Shown here piece after piece: positions 50,548 through 57,647 of a DNA stretch of 64,000 nucleotides. Position 1 is the first letter of the stretch, and every line of letters starts with the position of its first letter. The notes under the pieces are model-generated. The model was not told the DNA's origin, did no database searches, and was given only the letters and a program-made list of their open reading frames with translations. This DNA is from Streptomyces sp. 1331.2. Its GTDB lineage: Bacteria; Actinomycetota; Actinomycetes; Streptomycetales; Streptomycetaceae. The stretch covers positions 1,240,001 through 1,304,000 of the forward strand of contig NZ_OBMJ01000001.1 of assembly GCF_900199205.1 (NCBI RefSeq). The letters are read 5' to 3'. Both the position numbers and the translations under genes were made by a program.

Positions 50548-50567
50548 AAGTTAGGTAAGCCTAACTT
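50548..50567 (-). promoter_or_regulatory. DmdR1/IdeR iron box
   Basis: AAGTTAGG-N4-CCTAACTT, a perfect 20-bp dyad matching the TTAGGTTAGGCTAACCTAA consensus in the outer halves. Located 17 bp upstream of the aminotransferase GTG, where a bound repressor would block transcription. Confidence 0.85.
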
Positions 50568-50721
50568 TACTGCCCTTGACCTGGCGGGATGCCCGCGGGG
50601 CCCGTAGAACCACCCGAGCGGGTGAACCTCCCCCGGCCCCTCCAACGACCGCCGCACCGAAAGGTCACGCCCCCACCACCCCGAGCCGGCCGTACCGCCC
50701 GGAGCCACACGCAGCCCTCGG

Positions 50722-51447
50722 TCAGGGAGTCGCCTTCCACCGGTAGCAGAGCTCCGGCCGCCCGACACTCCCGTACTGCGGCTCCCGCACCGCCCGCCCG
50801 GTGTCCACCAGGTGCTCCAGGTAGCGCCGCGCGGTGATCCGCGAGACCCCGGCGGCGGCGCCCGCGGCGGCCGCCGAGAGTCCGGTCGCGGCCTCCCGGA
50901 GCACCGAGGCGACGGTGTCCAGGGTGTGTGCACTCAGTCCCTTGGGCAGAGTGCTGCGTTCGGGCGTGCGGAGCAGGGCGAACGCCTGGTCGACCTCGTC
51001 CTGGCCGGTCGCCTCGCCGGTCCGCCCGAGGCTGTCGCGGTAGCGGGCGTAGCGCTCCAGGCGGTCGTGCAGGGCGGCGGCGCTGAACGGTTTCAGCAGG
51101 TACTGCACGACGCCCGCCGAAACCGCCTGCCGCACCATCGCGAGGTCGCGGGCCGAGGTCACCGCGATGACGTCGGTGCTGTGGCCGGCGGCGCGCAGCG
51201 TGCGGCACAGCTGCAGGCCGTGGCCGTCCGGGAGGTAGAGGTCGAGCAGGGTGAGGTCGACCGGTGTCCCGGCGGCGCGGGCGCGGTCCAGGAAGCGGAG
51301 GGCGTCGGCGCAGCTGTGGACCGTCCCGGCGGCGTGGAAGCCGGGTTCGCGTTCCACGTACAGCGTGTGGGCGGCGGCCGCGACCGGGTCGTCCTCGACG
51401 ACCAGGACGGAGATCCCGGCCGCCCCGGCGCCCTCGCGCGGGGTCAC
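50722..51447 (-). CDS. Response regulator of CitB/DcuR type
   Basis: 241 residues. Receiver domain about 12-130: VVEDDPVAAAAHTLYVE (acidic pocket), LTLLDLYLPDGHG with the phospho-acceptor Asp, VTSARD and QYLLKPF (Lys). The C-terminal HTH (about 180-241: GLSAAAAGAAAGVSRITARRYLEHLVDTGRA) is of the DcuR/CitB class. GTG start overlaps the kinase stop (GTGA). It is likely to activate the divergent dicarboxylate symporter. Confidence 0.88.
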   Translation of the reverse strand: MTPREGAGAAGISVLVVEDDPVAAAAHTLYVEREPGFHAAGTVHSCADALRFLDRARAAGTPVDLTLLDLYLPDGHGLQLCRTLRAAGHSTDVIAVTSARDLAMVRQAVSAGVVQYLLKPFSAAALHDRLERYARYRDSLGRTGEATGQDEVDQAFALLRTPERSTLPKGLSAHTLDTVASVLREAATGLSAAAAGAAAGVSRITARRYLEHLVDTGRAVREPQYGSVGRPELCYRWKATP

Positions 51448-53228
51448 GCCAGGGCCCCTTCCCGCGCGCGCCCGCCCGGCTCCCCCGACTCTCGCCCGCC
51501 CGAGCTGCAGCTGCCCGCGTCGCCCGAGCCGCCCCGCCCGCCCGGCTCCCGTCCGGCCAGTGGCAGCCGGACCGTGAGCACCGCCCCGCGCTCCCGCCCG
51601 ACCTCGACGGTGCCGCCGTTGCGCCGGGCGGCCTGGGCGACCAGTGCCAGCCCGAGGCCGTGCCCGCGACCGTCCTGCTTGGTGCTCCAGCCGCGGCGGA
51701 ACACGTCCTCGACGGCGGCCGGGTCGATGCCGGCGCCGGTGTCGGCGACCCGCAGCAGCAGACAGTCCCCGCCGCCGCCCGCAGCGCCGCCACGCGCAGC
51801 ACCGCCATCTCCGTCGATCCGCGCCGTGACGGTGACCTCCGGCGGGACGGGGCTCTGGGCGGCCCCGGCGATGGCGGCGTCCACGGCGTTGTCGATCAGG
51901 TTGCCGAGCACGGTGATCAGGTCCCGCGCGGAGAGCCCGGGCGGCAGCACCCCGTCGTCGATCCGACTGTCCTCGGTGAGGCTCAACTCGACGCCCCGCT
52001 CGGCGGCTTGGGCGGCCTTGCCGAGCAGCAGTGCGGCCAGCACCGGCTCGCCGACCGCCGCGACCACCCGGTCGGTGAGCTGCTGGGCGAGTTCGAGTTC
52101 GGCGGTGGCGAGCTCCACCGCCTGTTCGTGGCGGCCGAGTTCGATCAGCGAGACGACCGCGTGCAGCCGGTTGGCGGCCTCGTGCGCCTGTGCGCCGAGC
52201 GCATCGGTGAAGCCGCGTACGGAGTCCAACTCGCCGCTGAGCGCCTGCAGTTCGGTGTGGTCCCGGAGGGTGACGACCCGGCCGAGCCCGGTGCCGATGG
52301 TGGAGGTGTTGAGCACCACGACCCGCTCGTCGGTCAGGTGCACCTCGTCCCGGACGGCCTCCCGGCCCAGTACGGCCGCCACCAGCGCCTCCGGCAGACC
52401 GAGGTCCGCCACCGGCCGACCGTCCACCTCCCCGTCCAGGCCGAGCAGTTCGCGGGCGGCGTCGTTGCACAGCACCACCCGGTACGAGCGGTCGAGCAGG
52501 ACCAGCCCCTCGCGCACCGAGTGCAGCGTGGCCTGGTGGTACTCGTAGAGGTGGCTGAGCTCGTCCGGCCCCATGCCGTGAGTGTGCCGCCGCAGACGGG
52601 AGTTGGCGAGGTAGGTACCGGCACCTCCGAGCGCGAGCGCGGCCACCGCCACCCCGACCAGGGCCAGCAGCGGCCCGCTCAGCTGCGCGGAGATCGACTG
52701 GACCGTGATGCCCGCGCTGACCAGCGCGACCACCCGGTGCCGGTCGTCCCACACCGGCGTGACCACCCGCACGGACGGCCCGAGCGTGCCGGTGTACGTC
52801 TCGCTGCGGGTCTGCCCGGCGAGCGCCCAGTCGATGTGCCCGAGGTAGCGTTTGCCGATCTGCTCGGGCAGCGGGTGCGTCCAGCGCACGCCGTCGGTGT
52901 CCATGACGGTGATGAAGGAGACCCCGGTGTCCGTCCGCACCTGCTCGACGTACGGCTGGAGCACCGCGGTCGGGTCCGGTCCGGTGACCGCGGCCCGGAC
53001 GGACGGCGACTGCGCGACGGCGTGGGCGACCGCGGTGACCTCGCGCCGGGCGGCGTCCTCGGCGCGGCCGGCGGTGAAGAGGTAGGCGAGCACCGCGCCG
53101 CCCGCGACGACCGCGGCGACGATCACCACCTGGACGACGAACAGCTGCCCGGCGAGGCTGCGGACCAGGCGGTGCGGCAGGGGAGGCCACCGGCGGCGCG
53201 AGCGGGTGGGGGCGGTGCGCTCGGACAT
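51444..53228 (-). CDS. Sensor histidine kinase of CitA/DcuS type
   Basis: 594 residues. TM1 about 28-50, extracytoplasmic PAS-like sensor about 55-180 (TGVSFITVMDTDGVRWTHPLPEQIGKRY), TM2 about 183-205, cytosolic PAS, SpoB-type dimerisation with phospho-His in AQAHEAANRLHAVVSLIELG, and HATPase with N box NLIDNAVDAA, DTGAGI and GHGLGLALV. Typical of carboxylate-sensing kinases. The neighbour dctA-like gene makes a C4-dicarboxylate the likely ligand. Confidence 0.9.
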   Translation of the reverse strand: MSERTAPTRSRRRWPPLPHRLVRSLAGQLFVVQVVIVAAVVAGGAVLAYLFTAGRAEDAARREVTAVAHAVAQSPSVRAAVTGPDPTAVLQPYVEQVRTDTGVSFITVMDTDGVRWTHPLPEQIGKRYLGHIDWALAGQTRSETYTGTLGPSVRVVTPVWDDRHRVVALVSAGITVQSISAQLSGPLLALVGVAVAALALGGAGTYLANSRLRRHTHGMGPDELSHLYEYHQATLHSVREGLVLLDRSYRVVLCNDAARELLGLDGEVDGRPVADLGLPEALVAAVLGREAVRDEVHLTDERVVVLNTSTIGTGLGRVVTLRDHTELQALSGELDSVRGFTDALGAQAHEAANRLHAVVSLIELGRHEQAVELATAELELAQQLTDRVVAAVGEPVLAALLLGKAAQAAERGVELSLTEDSRIDDGVLPPGLSARDLITVLGNLIDNAVDAAIAGAAQSPVPPEVTVTARIDGDGGAARGGAAGGGGDCLLLRVADTGAGIDPAAVEDVFRRGWSTKQDGRGHGLGLALVAQAARRNGGTVEVGRERGAVLTVRLPLAGREPGGRGGSGDAGSCSSGGRESGEPGGRAREGALA

Positions 53229-53298
53229 GCCAGCCAGTGTGCACCACGGTCCGCCCGGGCGACCCCGGTGCGCCGATCGTGAACTCTATGAACGCAAA

Positions 53299-53314
53299 CG
53301 TGACCTCCGTCACG
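53299..53314. promoter_or_regulatory. CGTGAC-CTCC-GTCACG palindrome, Crp-like site
   Basis: Perfect 16-bp dyad in the 154-bp promoter region shared by the kinase and the symporter, 84 bp before the symporter start. It has the GTGA-N6-TCAC form of Streptomyces Crp sites. An almost identical form occurs at 56832. Confidence 0.6.
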
Positions 53315-53382
53315 CCCGGGCCCATAGTTCGGAGCGGCCCACCACCCGGGGCCGCCAGGACTGCAGGGCGAAGGAGCCGCAG

Positions 53383-54822
53383 ATGTCGATCGCTGGAGCC
53401 GCAACGGCGGGGGGACCCAGACGCAAGGACCGGACCCACTACCTCTACCTCGCCGTGATCGCCGCGGTGCTCGCGGGCGTGGTGGTCGGGCTGGCCGCTC
53501 CCGGCTTCGCCGTGGAGCTCAAGCCGGTCGGCACCGGGTTCGTCAACCTGATCAAGATGATGATCAGCCCGGTGATCTTCTGCACCATCGTGCTGGGCAT
53601 CGGCTCGGTGACCAAGGCGGCGAAGGTCGGCAAGGTCGGCGGCCTCGCCATCGGCTACTTCCTCGCCATGTCGACCGTCGCGCTGGCCATCGGCCTGGTC
53701 GTCGGCAACCTGCTGGAGCCCGGCGGCGGCCTGCACCTGACCGCCGCGCTCGCCAAGTCCGGCCACGCCCAGGCGGCCGCCGGCGGCGCCCAGTCCACCA
53801 CCGACTTCCTGCTCGGGATGATCCCGGACACCATGTTCTCCGCCCTCACCCAGGGCAAGGTGCTGCAGACCCTGCTGGTCGCCCTGCTCACCGGCTTCGC
53901 CCTGCAGGCGATGGGCCCGGTCGGCGCCCCGGTGCTGCGCGGGATCGAGCACGTGCAGCGGCTGGTCTTCCGGGTCATGGCGATGATCATGTGGGTCGCG
54001 CCGATCGGCGCCTTCGGGGCGATGGCGGCCGTGGTCGGGGCCACCGGCACCGCGGCACTGAAGAGCCTCGCGGTCATCATGATCGGCTTCTACCTGACCT
54101 GCGCGCTGTTCGTCGTCGTGGTGCTGGGCACGCTGCTGCGCCTGGTCGCCGGGGTCAACGTGTTCGCGCTGCTGAAGTACCTCGGCCGCGAGTTCCTGCT
54201 GATCCTGTCCACCTCCTCCTCCGAGAGCGCGCTGCCCCGCCTGATCGCCAAGATGGAGCACCTGGGCGTCAGCCGACCCGTCGTCGGCATCACCGTGCCG
54301 ACCGGCTACAGCTTCAACCTGGACGGCACCGCGATCTACCTCACCATGGCCTCGATCTTCATCTCCGAGGCGATGGACAAGCCGATGTCGATCGGCGAGC
54401 AGTTCTCGCTGCTGGTGTTCATGGTGATCGCGAGCAAGGGCGCGGCCGGGGTCACCGGCGCCGGCCTGGCCACCCTCGCGGGCGGGCTGCAGTCGCACAA
54501 GCCCGCGCTGGTGGACGGCGTCGGCCTGATCGTCGGCATCGACCGCTTCATGTCCGAGGCCCGGGCGCTCACCAACTTCGCGGGCAACGCCGTCGCGACC
54601 GTCCTGATCGGGCACTGGACCGGCGAACTCGACGCCGAGCGCGCCCGCCGGGTCCTGGCCGGCGAGGTGCCGTTCGACGAACTGACCCTGGTCGACGGCC
54701 ACGGAGCCGGCGGCCCGACGCCCGAGGGCACGGGCGACGGTACGGGCGAGGGCTCACCCGAGGCCGCACCCGAAGCCGCGCCCGAGGCCGTCCCGACCCG
54801 GGGAGCCGCGGCCGCCGCCTGA
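53383..54822 (+). CDS. C4-dicarboxylate:cation symporter (DctA/DAACS family)
   Basis: 479 residues, eight TM helices with re-entrant loops. Family motifs: FVNLIKMMISPVIFCTIVLGI (about 42-62), STSSSESALPRLI (serine-rich HP1, about 278-290) and PTGYSFNLDGTAIYLTMASIFI (about 306-327), and the TM8 SEARALTNFAGNAVATVLI. AAGGAG six bases before the ATG. Takes up succinate, fumarate or malate with Na+ or H+. Divergent from the CitA/DcuS-type two-component system. Confidence 0.93.
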   Translation: MSIAGAATAGGPRRKDRTHYLYLAVIAAVLAGVVVGLAAPGFAVELKPVGTGFVNLIKMMISPVIFCTIVLGIGSVTKAAKVGKVGGLAIGYFLAMSTVALAIGLVVGNLLEPGGGLHLTAALAKSGHAQAAAGGAQSTTDFLLGMIPDTMFSALTQGKVLQTLLVALLTGFALQAMGPVGAPVLRGIEHVQRLVFRVMAMIMWVAPIGAFGAMAAVVGATGTAALKSLAVIMIGFYLTCALFVVVVLGTLLRLVAGVNVFALLKYLGREFLLILSTSSSESALPRLIAKMEHLGVSRPVVGITVPTGYSFNLDGTAIYLTMASIFISEAMDKPMSIGEQFSLLVFMVIASKGAAGVTGAGLATLAGGLQSHKPALVDGVGLIVGIDRFMSEARALTNFAGNAVATVLIGHWTGELDAERARRVLAGEVPFDELTLVDGHGAGGPTPEGTGDGTGEGSPEAAPEAAPEAVPTRGAAAAA

Positions 54823-54911
54823 GCGACGGTACGAGTTCAAGCCCCGAGACTCCCCCGCCCCGGCGCCACGCACCATCCCCGGAAGCGGCGCCGGGTCGGG
54901 GGTCCTTCCGT

Positions 54912-54975
54912 TCCCCGACTCCCCGCCTCCCCGCCTCCCCGCCTCCCGGCTCCCCGGCTCCCCGGCTCCCCGGCC
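54912..54975. repeat. 8-bp minisatellite after the symporter gene
   Basis: About eight units of CCCCGNCT (first N = A, then C x3, then G x4) between convergent genes. The pyrimidine/purine strand bias could favour triplex or slipped structures. Confidence 0.8.
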
Positions 54976-55023
54976 CAGCGCGACGTCGGCCGCCGCAACT
55001 CCGACAACCCACGGCTCGGGCCG

Positions 55024-56028
55024 TCACAGCTCCTGGGAGCCGCTGACCGCCCAGGCCACCCCGCTGGCCGGATCCTCCAGCGCGAGGTGCAGATGGTGCA
55101 GCCCGGCGGCCGGCTCCTGCCAGGTGAAGCAGCGCATCCGCTCCACCAGCGCGTTCACCTCACCCCGGTCCAAGCCCTGCGGCCCGTTCAGCCCGTCCGA
55201 TCCGTCCGCCCCGGCCATCGCGGCCAGTGCCCGCCACAGCCGCAGACGCCCGTGCGCGCAGCCGTGCGTACGGCCAACGGCGGCGGCGCGCACCAGCGCC
55301 GGGTAGGCGAGCGCGAACGGCAGATACCCGCCGACCACCCGTCGGCCCCGCGCCAGCAGGGCAGCCGCCAGCGGGGCCTGGCCGCGGACGCAGACCACCT
55401 GCGCCCAGGGCGCGAGCGCGCTCAGATGATCCAGCGCCCGGGCGACCCGCGCCCCGTCGGGCCGCCCGTCCGTCCGCGCCGCCGGCGCCGGCAGCTCCAC
55501 CTCGCCCAGGCCCTCCCGGTTGGCCGGCAGGGTCAGCAGCGCGCTGCGCGCACCCCCGCCGGGCAGGTACTCGCGCACCCGCGCCGCCTCCTCCCAGCCC
55601 GCCGCCTCCCACGGCTCCAGCCGCAGCGGCACGCCCTCGGGGTCGGGCTCGGCACCGTACGAGAGGTCCTCGCCGAGCAGCACCCGGGTGTGCGCGACCA
55701 GTCGGCGCACCGGGGCGGGGCCGAGCAGCGGGGCCAGTCGCAGCCAGGAGTGCCGGGTCGCCAGGACCTCCCAGAGCGGACCGGCGTCATGGTCGGCCAC
55801 CCCCGCGACCGTCCCCTCGCCGCCGTCCCGGTCGAAGAGCCGGACGGCCAGCTCGGGCGGCGCCGCGTAGGCGATCAGGTGACCGAGCGGCGCGGTCAGG
55901 GCCGCCGCGGTCTCCTCCCCGGCCTCGGCCACGGCGGCCGCCCGGCCCTGCCGGTAGGCGGCGAGCAGCTCGTGCCAGCGGCCGTCCTCGGCCAGGGCGC
56001 GCAGGCGGCGGTCCTCGTACGTGATCAC
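55024..56028 (-). CDS. Conserved hypothetical protein (DUF6183-like)
   Basis: 334 residues, cytosolic. Features: helical start (YEDRRLRALAEDGRWHELLAAYRQG), DLSYGAEPDPEGVPLRLEPWEAAGWE, VVGGYLPFALAYPALVRAAAVGRTHGCAHGRLRLWRALAAMAG, and a conserved-looking end RMRCFTWQEPAAGLHHLHLALEDPASGVAWAVSGSQEL. It resembles a Streptomyces family I recall as DUF6183, unverified. Function unknown. It lies 45 bp downstream of the sigma gene on the same strand, so may be its cotranscribed target or modulator. Confidence 0.7.
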   Translation of the reverse strand: MITYEDRRLRALAEDGRWHELLAAYRQGRAAAVAEAGEETAAALTAPLGHLIAYAAPPELAVRLFDRDGGEGTVAGVADHDAGPLWEVLATRHSWLRLAPLLGPAPVRRLVAHTRVLLGEDLSYGAEPDPEGVPLRLEPWEAAGWEEAARVREYLPGGGARSALLTLPANREGLGEVELPAPAARTDGRPDGARVARALDHLSALAPWAQVVCVRGQAPLAAALLARGRRVVGGYLPFALAYPALVRAAAVGRTHGCAHGRLRLWRALAAMAGADGSDGLNGPQGLDRGEVNALVERMRCFTWQEPAAGLHHLHLALEDPASGVAWAVSGSQEL

Positions 56029-56073
56029 GATTCGCAGAGTAAGGGCCGGGGCGGCGCATCAGCTGACTTGCCA

Positions 56074-56763
56074 TCAGTTCGGTGCGTCGGGCCGCCTGCC
56101 GGCGCCACTGCTCGGGTGCCACCCCCGGTCCCGGCCCCGCCCGCGCTCGTGCTGACGCCCGTGCTCGTGCTCGTGCTGACGCTCGTGTTCGAGGACGGCG
56201 CGCAGCCGCCCGTGGGCGCGGCGCCGGGTGACGGCCAGGGTGCTGCGGTGCAGCCCGAGCAGTTCGGCGGCCTCGTCGACGCTGTAGCCGTCCAGATCCA
56301 CCAGCGCCACCGCGCGGGCCTGCTTGACGGTCAGGAAGCCCAGCAGCCGGACCACCTCCCAGCGCGCCTGCAACTCGGCCATCCCGCCTGCCCGCGGGTC
56401 GGGCACCATCCGGTCCCGGCCGAGCCCGGCCGCGGCCTCCGGCAGCTCGGGCACCGGGATCCTGCGCCGCTCCCGGCGCCACTGGTCGCGCAGGATGTTC
56501 ACCATCGTGGTGAACGCGTAGGCGTACGGCTGCGGATGGCCGAGGAAGCGCTCCGGGCGGCGGGCGATCCGCAGGTAGGCGTCGTGGACGATGTCCCCGG
56601 CGGCGAGCCGGTTTCCGGTCAGCGAGGCGGCCGCCTGCTGCAGCCTGGGCAGCAGCTCCGTGAACACCCGGTTGAATTCGGCGGATTGACCGCCGTGCCC
56701 GCGCGGGGCGAAGCCCTTTCCCGGCCCACTGCCGGTCGCGCACCGACCACCGCAATCCGCCAT
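56074..56763 (-). CDS. ECF-type RNA polymerase sigma factor
   Basis: 229 residues. Region 2 (about 45-95): LAAGDIVHDAYLRIARRPERFLGHPQPYAYAFTTMVNILRDQWRRERRR. Region 4 (about 145-190): LGFLTVKQARAVALVDLDGYSVDEAAELLGLHRSTLAVTRRRAHGRL. The C-terminus carries an unusual His/Glu/Arg repeat (HEHEHGRQHERGRGRDRG) that could bind metal. No anti-sigma gene is adjacent. ATG 56763 with GGGGAG six bases upstream is preferred. A Crp-like palindrome lies upstream. Confidence 0.88.
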   Translation of the reverse strand: MADCGGRCATGSGPGKGFAPRGHGGQSAEFNRVFTELLPRLQQAAASLTGNRLAAGDIVHDAYLRIARRPERFLGHPQPYAYAFTTMVNILRDQWRRERRRIPVPELPEAAAGLGRDRMVPDPRAGGMAELQARWEVVRLLGFLTVKQARAVALVDLDGYSVDEAAELLGLHRSTLAVTRRRAHGRLRAVLEHERQHEHEHGRQHERGRGRDRGWHPSSGAGRRPDAPN

Positions 56764-56831
56764 GCCGCTCTCCCCGGGAATCGGCACCCCGAACGCCCGA
56801 TCAGGGCCGGCCGCAGCCCGATCGGAAGCGT

Positions 56832-56847
56832 TGTGACATGGGTCACA
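56832..56847. promoter_or_regulatory. TGTGAC-ATGG-GTCACA palindrome, Crp consensus
   Basis: Perfect 16-bp dyad, equal to the TGTGA-N6-TCACA consensus of Crp/FNR proteins, 69 bp upstream of the sigma factor start. Confidence 0.65.
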
Positions 56848-56946
56848 TCATAGTTCGCAGCCTCACCATGCGCAGTCATTCGTGAACAATTCGTCACGGA
56901 CCCTGGGGGGCGGGTCTTCACCTGCGGCTGCTCTCGCCGCTCATGG

Positions 56947-57066
56947 CGACGGACAGCGACAGCGGACGGATAACAGATGACGGAGTTCAGATGACAGCAG
57001 ACAGATTTCATCATCTGTTAGCTGTCATCTGTTACCTGTTATCTGTCCGCTGTCAGCTGTCGTCCC
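56947..57066. repeat. Heptad inverted-repeat element, locus E
   Basis: Left units such as GACAGCG, GATAACA and GATGACAG; right units CTGTTAG, CTGTCAT, CTGTTAC, CTGTTAT, CTGTCCG, CTGTCAG, CTGTCGT. Centre ACAGAT-TTCATC-ATCTGT (57001-57018) is identical to that of locus C. The stop of the DUF742 gene (57053-57055) falls inside the right array. Confidence 0.88.
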
Positions 57067-57565
57067 TCGCCCTCCGGAGATGGATGACCTCCCGGAGGAT
57101 GCGCTCGTCGGGGAGCAGGGCGGGCGGGACGGGACGGCTGACCCGGATGAGCCCGGCCGCCAGCAGGTCGCCGAGCAGCACCCGTACGACGCCCACCGGC
57201 AGGTCGAGGTCGGCGGCGAGCTCGGCCACGGACAGCGGGTTGCCCCGGCACAGCGTGAGGATGCGGGCCTGTTCCGGGCCGACCGGCGGCTCGGACACAT
57301 CCGGGTCGAGTGCCGGATCGGGCAGGTCGCAGACGGCCACGGCGATCAGGTCGTACCGCTCCCCGACGCCGGTGCGCCCCCGGGTCATGGTGTACGGACG
57401 GACCAGCGGGCCGGCCTCGTCGTCGTACCAGCGCGCCCACTGGGCGGCGGCGAGCGGGTTGCGGGGGTGCCCCTCGAACGGGGCTCGCGGGTCTTCCGGG
57501 TGCCGTTCCCAGGGTGGGCGTTCCGCCGGGGATCGGCTGTCGAATGGGCGGGTCACCCGACTCAC
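57053..57565 (-). CDS. DUF742 protein (conservon CvnC type)
   Basis: 170 residues: VRPYTMTRGRTGVGERYDLIAVAV, GPEQARILTLCRGNPLSVAELAADLDLPVGVVRVLLGDLLAAGLIRV (winged-helix-like) and LREVIHLRRARDDS. DUF742 proteins are the third member of actinobacterial conservons. GTG 57565 has GAGGGA six bases upstream. The partner roadblock (CvnB) and GTPase (CvnD) genes are missing. The last codons and stop are contributed by heptad element E. Confidence 0.88.
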   Translation of the reverse strand: MSRVTRPFDSRSPAERPPWERHPEDPRAPFEGHPRNPLAAAQWARWYDDEAGPLVRPYTMTRGRTGVGERYDLIAVAVCDLPDPALDPDVSEPPVGPEQARILTLCRGNPLSVAELAADLDLPVGVVRVLLGDLLAAGLIRVSRPVPPALLPDERILREVIHLRRARDDS

Positions 57566-57647
57566 CAGCCGTCCCTCGCATGGAGTGGGGTGCTCAGGCG
57601 TTCTCCGACCAGCCAGTTCGGCCTCCCCGCACGGCGGGTGGTGCCGA

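Noticed and set aside
57000..57066. Peptides rich in LSVICYLLSV read from heptad arrays
   Set aside because: They arise from translating a period-7 repeat (21-bp codon period) and occur at every locus in unrelated frames; not genes.
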